Positions 40,611 to 49,567 of a stretch of DNA of 64,000 nt are shown here, piece by piece. The notes beneath the pieces were generated by a model that saw only the letters and a list, made by a program, of their open reading frames with translations, had not been told where the DNA came from and made no database searches. This DNA is from Hymenobacter lucidus. GTDB lineage: Bacteria; Bacteroidota; Bacteroidia; Cytophagales; Hymenobacteraceae. How positions within the stretch are numbered: position 1 is the stretch's first letter; each line of letters begins with the position of its first letter. A program made the translations under genes and the position numbers. The stretch lies in assembly GCF_020447265.1 (NCBI RefSeq), contig NZ_JAJADR010000005.1, forward strand, positions 401,004 to 465,003, written 5' to 3'.

Positions 40611-41435
40611 TTAAAGCCGCGGGGGCAGTTCGTTGTTTGACGGCTGCGGCTCCTGCTGCCCTTGAATACTGGCTGTTAGCTGTTTATAAATCTGCTGCCA
40701 GCTGGGATGAGCGGTCAGCATGGCTTCGTGGCGGGCCAGCGTAGCCGCATCGTGGCGCACGGCCGGGCCAGTCTGAACTGTGAAGGGCGGGTGGGCCAAA
40801 GCCTTGTGCACCGTCTCCCGGATCAGGGGCTCGAGCAGGCCAAATGGCAGCACAGCCTCCTGCAGCAGGGCGTGGCCGATGCCGAGCAGGTGATTGGTGA
40901 AGTTGCAGGCAAACACAGCCGCTACGTGCAAGGCCTGGCGCTGGGGCGTAGCCACTAGTTCAACCACCTGACTCAGGCTGCATGCCACTTGTAGCAGCAA
41001 TTCCTGGTCGGCAGCAGTGGCAGCTTCCACGCAGAGCGGTATGGTAGGCCAGTCGATGCTGCGCCCGGCGCTAAAGGTTTGGAGTGGATATAGCACCCCG
41101 CCCCGCACGGCCGGATAGGCCGCAAACACGGCCAGCGGCAGCGCTCCGGCCGTGTGAACCACCAATGCTCCGGGCGGAAACTCGGCTGTCGCCAGCACAG
41201 CCGACACAGCGCCATCGGGTACGCAGAGAATATAGAGGTCGGCGGCGGGCAGGGCCAGACTGGTAACGGGCACCGCTCCGGGAACCTGGGCGGCCAGGGC
41301 GGCGGCACTGGCCGGTGTGCGGCTCCAGATATGCGTTACGGCGTGGCCAGCCCGCCACAGGGCCGGGCCCAGATGCTGGGCTACCCGGCCGGCCCCAAGC
41401 AGAACAATTCGGCGGCAAACAGGAGTCTGGTGCAT
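40611..41435 (-). CDS. Rossmann-fold and DUF2520 domain protein
   Basis: A 274-residue protein. The N-terminal dinucleotide-binding fold has VLLGAGRVAQHLGPAL near residue 12 and YILCVPDGAVSAV; the helical C-terminal DUF2520 domain carries ALHVAAVFACNFTNHLLGIG. It resembles ProC/6PGDH-type reductases, but no substrate is known for the family. The 58-nt gap to the ferredoxin and the shared strand may mean cotranscription. Confidence 0.83.
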   Translation of the reverse strand: MHQTPVCRRIVLLGAGRVAQHLGPALWRAGHAVTHIWSRTPASAAALAAQVPGAVPVTSLALPAADLYILCVPDGAVSAVLATAEFPPGALVVHTAGALPLAVFAAYPAVRGGVLYPLQTFSAGRSIDWPTIPLCVEAATAADQELLLQVACSLSQVVELVATPQRQALHVAAVFACNFTNHLLGIGHALLQEAVLPFGLLEPLIRETVHKALAHPPFTVQTGPAVRHDAATLARHEAMLTAHPSWQQIYKQLTASIQGQQEPQPSNNELPPRL

Positions 41436-41527
41436 GAGAAAATACAGGTAACCGAAATCAAGCGAAAAAGTAGGTAGCCGGCAATGGTTTCTTTTTCCGC
41501 ATCCGTTTTTCCGGGATTTTTAGCACC

Positions 41528-41560
41528 TTGTACTCGCGAATCCTGCGCCGGCTATTTTTT
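41528..41560 (+). promoter_or_regulatory. Promoter of the T9SS cargo gene
   Basis: TTG (41528-41530), 22-nt spacer and TATTTTTT (41553-41560), one base from TAnnTTTG. The expected leader is about 60 nt, pyrimidine-rich. Confidence 0.45.
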
Positions 41561-41625
41561 AAAGCAGCGCGTGTCTTTCTTCAACTTTTCCTTTTCCAAC
41601 TTTTTTTCCTTCCAACCCATTACCT

Positions 41626-44082
41626 ATGACAAACTGGTACAAAACGGGTCGTTCAACTCAGCGCTGGCGGCAGCTAGCACTGGCTGCACTGCTGGCTACC
41701 GGTGCAACGGCAGCCCAGGCTCAAGTATTGAACTACAATGCTTTCGGCACCCAAAACACCGCCACCACCTACACTGACCTTGGCACCACGGGCACGGTCA
41801 TTACCACGGCCAACACCGACGACGCCAACTCGGCTGCCCAGCCCATTGGCTTTACGTTCAACTACAACGGCACTGCTTTCACAGAATTCGTTCTGAATAC
41901 GAACGGCTTCCTCAAACTGGGCAACCAGGCTCCTTCGGCAGCTAACCTGTACTACACCACGCCAAACGGCGCTACTGGCGACCCAATCAGCAGCACTAAC
42001 GCCGCTGACGTGAATATACTGCTGCCTTTCAACGTTGATTTGGTGGATGGCACCTCCCCGGCTGAATACCGCGTAGCCACCACTGGTACGGCCCCAAACC
42101 GTGTCTGCACTATTCAGTGGAAGAACGTAAGCGACAAGCTCTCGACGGCAACATTGGGCAAGCAGTACGCCAACATGGAGTTTCAGGTGAAGCTCTACGA
42201 GGCCAATAGCATGATTGACTTTGTCTACGGTAACGCCGTGGCTGGTCCGGGCCCAAATGCGCTGAAAACCTCGGCCATCGGTATCAAGGGCTCGGGTAGC
42301 ACGGCTACTCAGACTATTACCGTTACCAAAGCATCTTCCACTGCTTGGGCACAGGCTACCTTCCTGGCTGGTAACTACACCGTTAACGCGCACAACTTCC
42401 GCCTGACGGTGTTGCCAGATGCCGGCCGTACCTATCGTTTCCAAAAGATTGCAGCTAACGACGCCGCGGTTGTGGCCGTGTATTCGTTGGGCAAGCTCCC
42501 GCTGACCAGCGCCGTACCGCATACCATCCAGGCCGTAGTACGCAACGTAGGCACGAGCCCCATGACGAATGTGAGCGTTACAGCGACGGTTGCGGGTGTG
42601 AATACTTACACAAGCACCAAGACTATTGCGTCCTTGGCCGTAGATGCGCAAACGACCGTTTCGTTTGATCCATTTACTCCTACCGTTGTAGGTAACGAAA
42701 CCATCACAGTGACGGCTGCTGCCGATGATATTACCTCGAACGGCACCAAAACGTATTTGCAGCAGGTAACGACCAATACGTATGCTGTTGCAGAGCCCGG
42801 CGTTGCTGTTAGCGGTAGCATCGGCTTTGGCGTCAACGCCTCGATCCTGGCCGTGAAGTATAATACCACTGTTGCTCGCCAAGTATCAGCCGTAACAGTC
42901 CGTCTGGCTGATCCAGCCTCGGTTGGCCAAGTAGTTTATGCCGTAGTAACCAACAGCGCCGGTGTTATCGTGGGCCGCACGCCCAACTACACGGTAGTAG
43001 CTGCCGACATCAACACGGACAAGGTATTCACCCTGGCCACTCCCGCCAGCGTACCCGCTGGTGATTTCTACGCCGGTCTTGCCCAGACGGCCTCTACGGT
43101 GGCTCACTACCCCATTGGTACCCAAAATGAGAAGCCAACCCGTCTGAGCACTTTCTACAGCATCGCGCTGAATGGTGGTGCTCCCGGCGACCAAGGCTCG
43201 GCTGACCTCGGCCGGATGATGATTGAAGCCACTACGTCGGCTCCGGTTATCTGCGTTCCCCAAACCGTTACGGCTTTCCCTTATTCGGAAAACTTTGACG
43301 CTGTATCAACCGGCACGCTCCCCTGTGGAATTACCGTGGAAGATGTGAATGCCGACCAGGTAGGCTGGCAGAACCGATCCACCGTACCCGCTGACCCTAC
43401 CGACATCGTGGTGGCTTCATCGGCTCCAAACGCCATGACGTACTACTATAACGAGAACAGCATCACTACGCCAGCCAACGACTGGTTCTACACGCCGGCC
43501 CTGTTCCTGCGCGCCGGCACTTCGTATCAGCTCTCGTTCAAGTACCGCACCAGTGGCAACCCTGCCTATCCTGAGCGACTGGAAGTGAAATATGGCCCGG
43601 CTGCTTCCGCCACCAGCCAGACCACGGCTCTGTGGACTAACGCCAACATCGTTGCCAATTCCTACCAGACGGCTAACGCCACGAGCACCATTCCTGTGCT
43701 GGCCATTCAGCCTGCCACGACGGGTAACTACTACATCGGCTTCCACGCATACAGCCTGGCCAACCAGTTTTTCCTTTCTGTCGATGATCTGCAGGTGGTT
43801 GCTACTGCCATTACCAGCACGTCGAGTGCCCTGGAGCGCGCCATCAGCGTATTCCCGAACCCTTCGACCGGTATCGTAACGGTTGACATTCAGGGTGCCA
43901 AAGCCAAGGGTGCCATGCAGGTAGAAGTACTGAACTCGCTCGGCCAGACGGTTCACACAGCCTCCGTGCGCGACAACGAGCTGAACAAGCTCGACCTGTC
44001 GAACCTGTCGGCTGGTATGTATGTGCTGAAAGTGAAATCGGGCAACGAATTCACCGTTCGCAACCTGTCGATCCAGAAGTAA
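41626..44082 (+). CDS. Large T9SS-secreted protein with C-terminal sorting domain
   Basis: An 818-residue secreted protein. Signal peptide ending TAAQAQ-VLNY (about residue 31); residues 35-260 form a beta-sandwich (GFTFNYNGTAFTEFVLNTNG); residues 285-385 a CARDB-like Ig fold (VPHTIQAVVRNVGTSPMTNV); residues 545-735 a cleaved-adhesin/MAM-like jelly-roll (FPYSENFDAVSTGTLPC); and residues 743-818 a type A sorting domain (SVFPNPSTGIVTVDI to the end). It should be exported by the T9SS and anchored via PorU. The Thr/Asn/Ala-rich modules and lack of catalytic motifs suggest an adhesin or matrix protein. Confidence 0.82.
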   Translation: MTNWYKTGRSTQRWRQLALAALLATGATAAQAQVLNYNAFGTQNTATTYTDLGTTGTVITTANTDDANSAAQPIGFTFNYNGTAFTEFVLNTNGFLKLGNQAPSAANLYYTTPNGATGDPISSTNAADVNILLPFNVDLVDGTSPAEYRVATTGTAPNRVCTIQWKNVSDKLSTATLGKQYANMEFQVKLYEANSMIDFVYGNAVAGPGPNALKTSAIGIKGSGSTATQTITVTKASSTAWAQATFLAGNYTVNAHNFRLTVLPDAGRTYRFQKIAANDAAVVAVYSLGKLPLTSAVPHTIQAVVRNVGTSPMTNVSVTATVAGVNTYTSTKTIASLAVDAQTTVSFDPFTPTVVGNETITVTAAADDITSNGTKTYLQQVTTNTYAVAEPGVAVSGSIGFGVNASILAVKYNTTVARQVSAVTVRLADPASVGQVVYAVVTNSAGVIVGRTPNYTVVAADINTDKVFTLATPASVPAGDFYAGLAQTASTVAHYPIGTQNEKPTRLSTFYSIALNGGAPGDQGSADLGRMMIEATTSAPVICVPQTVTAFPYSENFDAVSTGTLPCGITVEDVNADQVGWQNRSTVPADPTDIVVASSAPNAMTYYYNENSITTPANDWFYTPALFLRAGTSYQLSFKYRTSGNPAYPERLEVKYGPAASATSQTTALWTNANIVANSYQTANATSTIPVLAIQPATTGNYYIGFHAYSLANQFFLSVDDLQVVATAITSTSSALERAISVFPNPSTGIVTVDIQGAKAKGAMQVEVLNSLGQTVHTASVRDNELNKLDLSNLSAGMYVLKVKSGNEFTVRNLSIQK

Positions 44083-44104
44083 TTTCTGCAGTCTTCGGTT
44101 ATTG

Positions 44105-44136
44105 AAAAAGGGCAGCCACTGGGCTGCCCTTTTTTT
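44105..44136 (+). terminator. Rho-independent terminator
   Basis: AAAAAGGGCAGCC (44105-44117) pairs with GGCTGCCCTTTTT (44122-44134) and ends in a T7 tract. It terminates the T9SS cargo gene. Confidence 0.9.
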
Positions 44137-44345
44137 GTGTACGCACATTCTGGTTTGCCTCGGGTACTTCTCCTACAAGCCAGAGTTCAGCCAAACTTGC
44201 TGCCTCGACTGTAGCCGTTGCGCGGCTGCAGCCAGTAAATACTGCTGGCCACCTCTACAAGGAGCCGCAAGGCATTCATTCCTATGCTTGGTAAACATTG
44301 CTTGCACAGCAGACAGTAGCGCCCGAATTACTGGTGCGGAGATAC
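44137..44345. other. Intergenic stretch without recognised gene
   Basis: Between two terminators at the convergent ends of the cargo gene and ccmF. I see no gene, promoter or repeat; the short open frames lack any protein features. Confidence 0.4.
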
Positions 44346-44400
44346 CAGCCCACAGAAAAGGCCCTGACTATAACGTAGTCAGGGCCTTTTCTGTGGGCTG
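44346..44400. terminator. Very long perfect terminator hairpin
   Basis: A perfect 25-bp stem (44346-44370 with 44376-44400) around the loop TAACG; it includes AAAAGG/CCTTTT on the arms. It lies 14 nt beyond the stop of ccmF and could end it (minus strand), as well as any read-through from the plus strand. Confidence 0.8.
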
Positions 44401-44414
44401 ATGGCAGCTATATA

Positions 44415-47018
44415 CTACGCCACCTGCGGCTTAGGTTGGCGGCTCACCGGGGCTTTGCCAGCCGAAGCTGCGGGAGCTGGCGTAACAACCCGGGCGGCTT
44501 CGCGGCGGCGCTTTACCAGGGCCATGCCAAAGCCCACAGCCATGAGCAGTGTGCCGCTCCATAGCAGGTTGATAAAGGGCTTTTCCATGGCCTTCAGAAT
44601 GATATAATCCTTCTGGGTGGTGCTGACGCCAAAGGTGAACTTCTGCTTGGTCGGGTCCACGTTGATAAACGTCAGGCGCAGGCCCAGGTCTTCCACCTCA
44701 TCCGACACGCGGCCGACCTGATTGTTGCGCACCACAAACATTGGGTGCACGTGGTACTGCTTTTTCTCGCCGAACACCAGGAAGTCGCCCTGAATGGCCA
44801 GGTCGTCTTTGGCCAAGCCAAGGCCAGCCGTTTCGTGGGCCGGCTCCACGCCGCGGAACACGGCGAAGTAGTCGTTCAGGTAAATCGTGTCGCCGACGGC
44901 CAGTACGTGCTCCTTCACCTCACTCCAGTCCTTTTCCTTGCTGGGGTCGGGCACGGAGCTGATATGGGAGTAGATGTCGTGGTCGGCAAAGCGTTTGATG
45001 TCGGGCGAAGCCAGCAGGCCGCCCATTTCCTCGTTTACCTGGGCGCGGGGGTAAAGCGTGAAGGCGTCACCGGATTTTTTCTGCTTGTACTCGACGCGGT
45101 AGTACGTGTTTTCGGGCAGGATTTCGAGCGTATCGCCGGCTTTGTAGTAGGTCTTGCCTTCAGCCTTGATATCGGCGCGGGCCAGAGCCTTGTACTCATC
45201 GTCGGTGCGGAAGAGCAGCTCCTTATTGACGTAGCTGGGCACGCCGGGTACATCGTAGTACTGGCCGGTGTAGCTAATGTCGTAGCCGCCCATTGGCGTG
45301 GCCTCATTGCGCCACAGCAGCACGTTGTCACGGTTCAGGTCTTCGGGGAATTCCTTGGAATACACGAGGCCCGACACGTTTTTGGAAATGATGTTGGAGT
45401 AGCCGGCCGAAGCCAGAATACCCAGCAGCATCAGCGAAATGCCGATGTGGGCCACGCCACCGCCCGACAGCGCCACCCGGCGCCGAAGCAGCGTGAGGAC
45501 CACGCCCAGGTTGGCCAGTACGCCGAACAAGGCCGTCGTGAGCAGCACGATATAGGTCGGGCTCATCTGCAGCTTGTTGTAGCGCACCAGCAGAATTACG
45601 AGGGCCGCGCTGAGCAGCGTGATGATGCCGGGCACCGCCAACGAGTTGGACAAGGTATTCTTGTCGTTTTTCTGCCACCACATAATCTGGGCGAGGCCGG
45701 TCAGGAAGGCCACGAGCACGCCCATCCACAGCTGAATTTTGGTGTAGTGGGCAATCTGGTCGGCGGGTAAAGCCAAGTTCGATTTAATACCCAGGAACCC
45801 CAGGAAGGCGTTATACACCGGAATACTGGTGGTAAAGAGCACCTGGAAAGCACCTAGGCACAGCACCGTAGCGCCCACAAATACCCACAACTCGGGGTTG
45901 TAGGTGGTCAGCTCTTTCTCGGAAATTGGAATGGTTTTCCAGCGGGCCACCAGCAGCCAAAGGGCCAAGCCGACGAAGGCCAGCAGGTAAATCAACAGCT
46001 GACCGGAGAGGCCCAGGTCGGTGAAGGAGTGCACGGAAGCACTGCCCAGCACGCCGCTGCGGGTGAGGAAAGTAGCATAGAGAATGAGCAGGAAGCTGGC
46101 AATAACCAGCACGAAAGAGGTGCGCAGGGCCGTGCGGCTGCGCTGCCAGAGCACCATGCCGTGAATAGCGGCCACCAGCACCAGCCAAGGAATGTACACC
46201 GCGTTTTCGACCGGGTCCCAGTTCCAGTAGCCCCCGAAATTCAGCGTTTCGTAGGCCCAGTAAGCGCCCATCATTACGCCCACGCCCAGCACCAGACCGC
46301 CAAACAGGGCCCAGGGTAAAGCCGGCTTGATCCACTTGCTCAGCTCATTTTTCCAGAGGCCAGCAATGGCGAAGGCAAACGGCACCAGCGTGAGAGCAAA
46401 GCCCAGAAACAGTGTGGGCGGATGAATTACCATCCAGTAGTTCTGCAGCAGGGCATTCAGGCCGGTACCATCCTTGGGCACAAAGTTCGGGTTGGTTTTA
46501 AATACCGGCAGGTCGGTCAGGAAGTCGCGCAGCAGGATGAAGGGCGACGAGCCCAGCTTCAGATCCAGAATTACAACGCCCAGAATCATGGACGTGAGGA
46601 AGAGCTGCACGAAGGAAAAGACGGCCATTACCGGGGCCTCCCAGCGGCGGTGGAAGCGCATAATAGCCAGGCCCAGGCACACGTGCCAGAAAATCCAGAG
46701 TAGGAAAGAGCCCTCCTGCCCTTCCCAGAAACAGGAAATCATGTAATGCACCGGCAGGTGGTTGCTGGAGTGGCTCCAGGCGTAGTAGTACTCGTACCGG
46801 TGGGTATAGATGATGGTAAACAGGCAGGCAATGATGGAAACCACGGCCACGCTGTGTACCAGAAACGACGTGCGCGCGATGCGCAGCCAGCCCGCATCGG
46901 TGTCGCCGAGCGGCCGGTTGCGGGCCGCCATGTAGTAGGAGTATGCCGCTACCGTGGCAGCCACAAACGCCACGATGACACTCAGGTGCCCTAGGTCGCC
47001 GATGAAGGTATTAAGCAT
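44415..47018 (-). CDS. ccmF: Cytochrome c maturation heme lyase, CcmF/CcsA type
   Basis: An 867-residue inner-membrane protein with about fifteen membrane segments. The WWD heme-handling loop is FGGYWNWDPVENAVYIPWLV, and histidines flank it in external loops (THRYEYYYAWSHSS; HPPTLFLG). A periplasmic domain of about 230 residues precedes the last membrane segment. It attaches heme from CcmE to apocytochrome c. I use the ATG at 47018 (MLNTFIGDLGHLSV). Fourth Ccm gene of a run B-C-D-E-F on the minus strand. Confidence 0.92.
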   Translation of the reverse strand: MLNTFIGDLGHLSVIVAFVAATVAAYSYYMAARNRPLGDTDAGWLRIARTSFLVHSVAVVSIIACLFTIIYTHRYEYYYAWSHSSNHLPVHYMISCFWEGQEGSFLLWIFWHVCLGLAIMRFHRRWEAPVMAVFSFVQLFLTSMILGVVILDLKLGSSPFILLRDFLTDLPVFKTNPNFVPKDGTGLNALLQNYWMVIHPPTLFLGFALTLVPFAFAIAGLWKNELSKWIKPALPWALFGGLVLGVGVMMGAYWAYETLNFGGYWNWDPVENAVYIPWLVLVAAIHGMVLWQRSRTALRTSFVLVIASFLLILYATFLTRSGVLGSASVHSFTDLGLSGQLLIYLLAFVGLALWLLVARWKTIPISEKELTTYNPELWVFVGATVLCLGAFQVLFTTSIPVYNAFLGFLGIKSNLALPADQIAHYTKIQLWMGVLVAFLTGLAQIMWWQKNDKNTLSNSLAVPGIITLLSAALVILLVRYNKLQMSPTYIVLLTTALFGVLANLGVVLTLLRRRVALSGGGVAHIGISLMLLGILASAGYSNIISKNVSGLVYSKEFPEDLNRDNVLLWRNEATPMGGYDISYTGQYYDVPGVPSYVNKELLFRTDDEYKALARADIKAEGKTYYKAGDTLEILPENTYYRVEYKQKKSGDAFTLYPRAQVNEEMGGLLASPDIKRFADHDIYSHISSVPDPSKEKDWSEVKEHVLAVGDTIYLNDYFAVFRGVEPAHETAGLGLAKDDLAIQGDFLVFGEKKQYHVHPMFVVRNNQVGRVSDEVEDLGLRLTFINVDPTKQKFTFGVSTTQKDYIILKAMEKPFINLLWSGTLLMAVGFGMALVKRRREAARVVTPAPAASAGKAPVSRQPKPQVA

Positions 47019-47130
47019 GCTTTTTTCTTTAAGTAGTAAAATCAGCAACTAAGAACTGAGGCGCCGGAGGCTGAAATGCAGGTTTATGCAATCAGCTGCC
47101 CCGCAGCAACGCTCAGCCAGTAGTTGCCAA

Positions 47131-47556
47131 TTACCGCGAAGCGGTAGCGCCTTTGAGGTCCTTCTCCACATACTTGGAAGGACACTTCAGCAGAATTTTA
47201 TCAGCCACGAACACGTCGTTGCGCATCGCGCCGGTAATGACGACCTGCTCCGACTTGTCGAAATCCTGGGGCTTGGGGTTGAAGTAAATCACGCGCTGGG
47301 CAATCCGGTTGGTATCAACCAGGGTGAAGGCGAAGTAGTTGGGGTCGAGCGTCGGATTATATTCCAGGCCCATGATGTTCTTCTGCCCGTCGCGCGGGAG
47401 ACGGCCCACTACGTGTACTTTGGTGAGGTTACCATCGGCGGCCCGCTCCCGGGCTTCGCGGAACGACACGTACACGCTGGCGTCGCCGACAGTGCTCATG
47501 ATGATGCCGATAGCAACGGCAATGACGGCAATGGCGAGAATATGAGATTTTTTCAT
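47131..47556 (-). CDS. ccmE: Periplasmic heme chaperone CcmE, CxxxY variant
   Basis: A 141-residue membrane-anchored protein (one N-terminal segment AIAVIAVAIGIIM) with the CcmE OB-fold (KVHVVGRLPRDGQKNIMGLE). The heme-binding site, HxxxY in proteobacteria, reads CPSKY here (Cys125 and Tyr129): a CxxxY variant. The heme would be attached covalently through Cys instead of His; such variants are known from some delta-proteobacteria and archaea. It precedes ccmF by 112 nt. Confidence 0.9.
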   Translation of the reverse strand: MKKSHILAIAVIAVAIGIIMSTVGDASVYVSFREARERAADGNLTKVHVVGRLPRDGQKNIMGLEYNPTLDPNYFAFTLVDTNRIAQRVIYFNPKPQDFDKSEQVVITGAMRNDVFVADKILLKCPSKYVEKDLKGATASR

Positions 47557-47610
47557 GATGCTTCAACAGCGCCGGACTCTATAAACCGGCTTTACTGAAC
47601 AACCAAAAGT

Positions 47611-47630
47611 CCCCGAAAAATCCGTCGGGG
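47611..47630 (-). terminator. Possible weak terminator between ccmD and ccmE
   Basis: CCCCGA (47611-47616) pairs with TCGGGG (47625-47630); on the minus strand the sequence continues ACTTTTGG. A second hairpin-like stretch (CCTGA...TCAGG) lies at about 47656-47676. Short stems, so only a possible attenuator. Confidence 0.35.
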
Positions 47631-47716
47631 CGGAATTCATTTGTCACCCAACCACCTGATTTTCGTCAGGCGGGTCACTCCGCACGGTTGGCGGCCGTAG
47701 CTGGTGGTAGCCGTTA

Positions 47717-47959
47717 CTAGTCTTTCAGCTCCTTTTCCAGCCGACCTACTTTGCGGTCGAGGGAGATGAGAAAGGCTAGCAGCCCGGCCAGCACCACAGC
47801 AATGACGGCCACTACCACGTAGATTTTGCCGTTCTGGCGCAGAGCGTCGGCCATTTCGGGCGAGTCGGTGCCGGCTTGGGCGGCGGCATGCAGCACGGGC
47901 AGCAGCAGGGCGGCCAGCAGCAAAAAGGCCGAACGGAGCTTAAGCAAGCTGTTTTTCAT
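47717..47959 (-). CDS. ccmD: CcmD-like small membrane protein
   Basis: An 80-residue protein. An N-terminal hydrophobic segment, probably a signal peptide (AFLLLAALLLPVLHAAAQA), is followed by EMADALRQNGKIYVVVAVIA, a second membrane segment and a charged helix (LDRKVGRLEKELKD). CcmD stabilises the CcmC-heme-CcmE complex. The start at 47959 overlaps the end of ccmC by 20 nt, so translation is coupled. The true identity rests on this short pattern and its position, since CcmD is poorly conserved. Confidence 0.78.
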   Translation of the reverse strand: MKNSLLKLRSAFLLLAALLLPVLHAAAQAGTDSPEMADALRQNGKIYVVVAVIAVVLAGLLAFLISLDRKVGRLEKELKD

Positions 47960-48611
47960 ATACTTTTTGTTTGAGCAGAGCAATGCGGCTGGCCACCTGG
48001 GCCAGCCAGAAGGCCAGCAGCGTCCAGCCGATAACGGCGGGGTAAAACACGAGCCGCATGTTGTCGTCGAGGTCGTACTTGGCAAAGGCCGGGTTGCCGC
48101 CCGCGCCGGGGTGGAGCGAATCTGTGAGGCGGGGCAGGATATAGAACAGCGGCATAGCCGTAGCGAAGGCGAAAATGTTGTAGATGGCCGAAATGCGGGC
48201 CCGCTGCTGCTCATCGGTAAAGGAAGAGCGCAGTACCAAATAAGCCCCGTAGATGAGCATGGCAATGGCCGCGCCGTTGAGCTTGGGGTCATTGGTCCAC
48301 CAGGTGCCCCAGGTGTACTTGGCCCAGATACTGCCCGTAGCCAGCCCCACGCAGCCCATCAGAATACCGGTGCGGGCCGCCTCGTGGGAGCGGATATCCA
48401 GCTCGGGCGTGGGGTTGCGCAGGTAGCGAATGGAATAGATGACCGAGGCAATCAGAATAAAGGTCATGCCGAACCACATCGGCACGTGGAAGTACAAATT
48501 GCGGATGGTTTCGTTGAGAATAGCCAGCCGGGGCACGGGCACCAGCAGGCCGGCCACCGCCGTATACAGCAGCAGCACCACGGCCAGGGCTTTCCACCAG
48601 TTGTTTTTCAT
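47940..48611 (-). CDS. ccmC: Heme exporter/presenter CcmC
   Basis: A 223-residue protein with six membrane segments. The heme-binding WWD loop is YTWGTWWTNDPKLNGAAI, with two conserved histidines in external loops (NLYFHVPMWFG; DSLHPGAGG). It presents heme to CcmE. Start at the ATG at 48611 (MKNNWWKAL). It follows ccmB by 121 nt and overlaps ccmD by 20 nt. Confidence 0.92.
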   Translation of the reverse strand: MKNNWWKALAVVLLLYTAVAGLLVPVPRLAILNETIRNLYFHVPMWFGMTFILIASVIYSIRYLRNPTPELDIRSHEAARTGILMGCVGLATGSIWAKYTWGTWWTNDPKLNGAAIAMLIYGAYLVLRSSFTDEQQRARISAIYNIFAFATAMPLFYILPRLTDSLHPGAGGNPAFAKYDLDDNMRLVFYPAVIGWTLLAFWLAQVASRIALLKQKVYEKQLA

Positions 48612-48732
48612 AAGCAGCAAGAAATTAACGGCGTGGCACGCGGGAAAACGGTGCCCGAGAATAACAGCCAAGCCGGGTAGTTTGTCACACTCCGCTGGCC
48701 GGCATTTGTGCCGGATTTACCCCAGTGTTGCA

Positions 48733-49404
48733 TTAGCTCCGCCATAAAAAAGGAAACAGCAAGTACGACACGGCGCTGACAATCAGGTTGAGGGCCACCA
48801 GCGTGAGCAAAGAGCTGCGGCTGGCATCGAATTCAAGCCCGTCCAGCGCATTTTTCGATACTTTGATGAGCAGCAGTAGCATAGGCACCATCAGCGGGAA
48901 GCCCAGCACGGCCATCAGCGTACTGCTGTTGGTGGCTTTTGCCGCAATGCCCGATACCAGCGTGAGCGTGGAAGCAAAGCCCACCGCGCCCAGCACCACA
49001 TTGGCCAGAAACAGCGGCATATTCTGCACGGGGTTACCCAGCACTACCGCATACAGGCCAAACCCAGCCAAGGCCAAGCCTAAGAGCAGCAAAGCATTAT
49101 ACACGATTTTGGCCATAATAACGGCCTGGGGCTGCACCAGCGTGTAGTAGTAGAGCAGGCGGCCCCGACTTTCCTGTAAAAAGCCCTTAGCCACGGCATT
49201 GACGGCCGTAAAGAGCAGAATAATCCAGAACAGGGCGTTCCAGGCAGGTACCGGCAGCTCTCCACCGCGCAGCGCGAAGCTCAGATAGCACACGAATACG
49301 GTGCTGCCCACGTAGAGCAGCATGCCGCTGAGGGCCGCGCGCTGCCGCCATTCCAGGCGGAAGTCCTTCTGAATCAAATACCAAATCTCGCGGAGGAGCA
49401 ACAC
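48733..49404 (-). CDS. ccmB: Heme ABC exporter membrane protein CcmB
   Basis: A 223-residue protein with six membrane segments, beginning VLLLREIWYLIQKDFRLEWR, the typical CcmB start. I use the GTG at 49404; the ATG-started frame extends further upstream without similarity. CcmB forms, with the ATPase CcmA, the transporter that releases heme-loaded CcmE. ccmA is not in this window; the genes ccmB-C-D-E-F are in order. Confidence 0.9.
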   Translation of the reverse strand: MLLLREIWYLIQKDFRLEWRQRAALSGMLLYVGSTVFVCYLSFALRGGELPVPAWNALFWIILLFTAVNAVAKGFLQESRGRLLYYYTLVQPQAVIMAKIVYNALLLLGLALAGFGLYAVVLGNPVQNMPLFLANVVLGAVGFASTLTLVSGIAAKATNSSTLMAVLGFPLMVPMLLLLIKVSKNALDGLEFDASRSSLLTLVALNLIVSAVSYLLFPFLWRS

Positions 49405-49516
49405 GGTACAGCGGCTGGTGAACAGGGCCGCAAAGATACAACCCAACCTTCGGATAGGCCTCACCTAAGTTCATTATTCGCCCCGGGGCTACGAATCGGT
49501 GCACTCTGTTGAAAAC

Positions 49517-49552
49517 AAAAAAGCCTTCTACCGGCGGCAGAAGGCTTTTTTT
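49517..49552. terminator. Rho-independent terminator
   Basis: AAAAAAGCCTTCT (49517-49529) pairs with AGAAGGCTTTTTT (49539-49551). It ends the minus-strand beta-helix gene and would isolate it from the ccm genes. Confidence 0.9.
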
Positions 49553-49567
49553 CGGGACAGATGCGGC

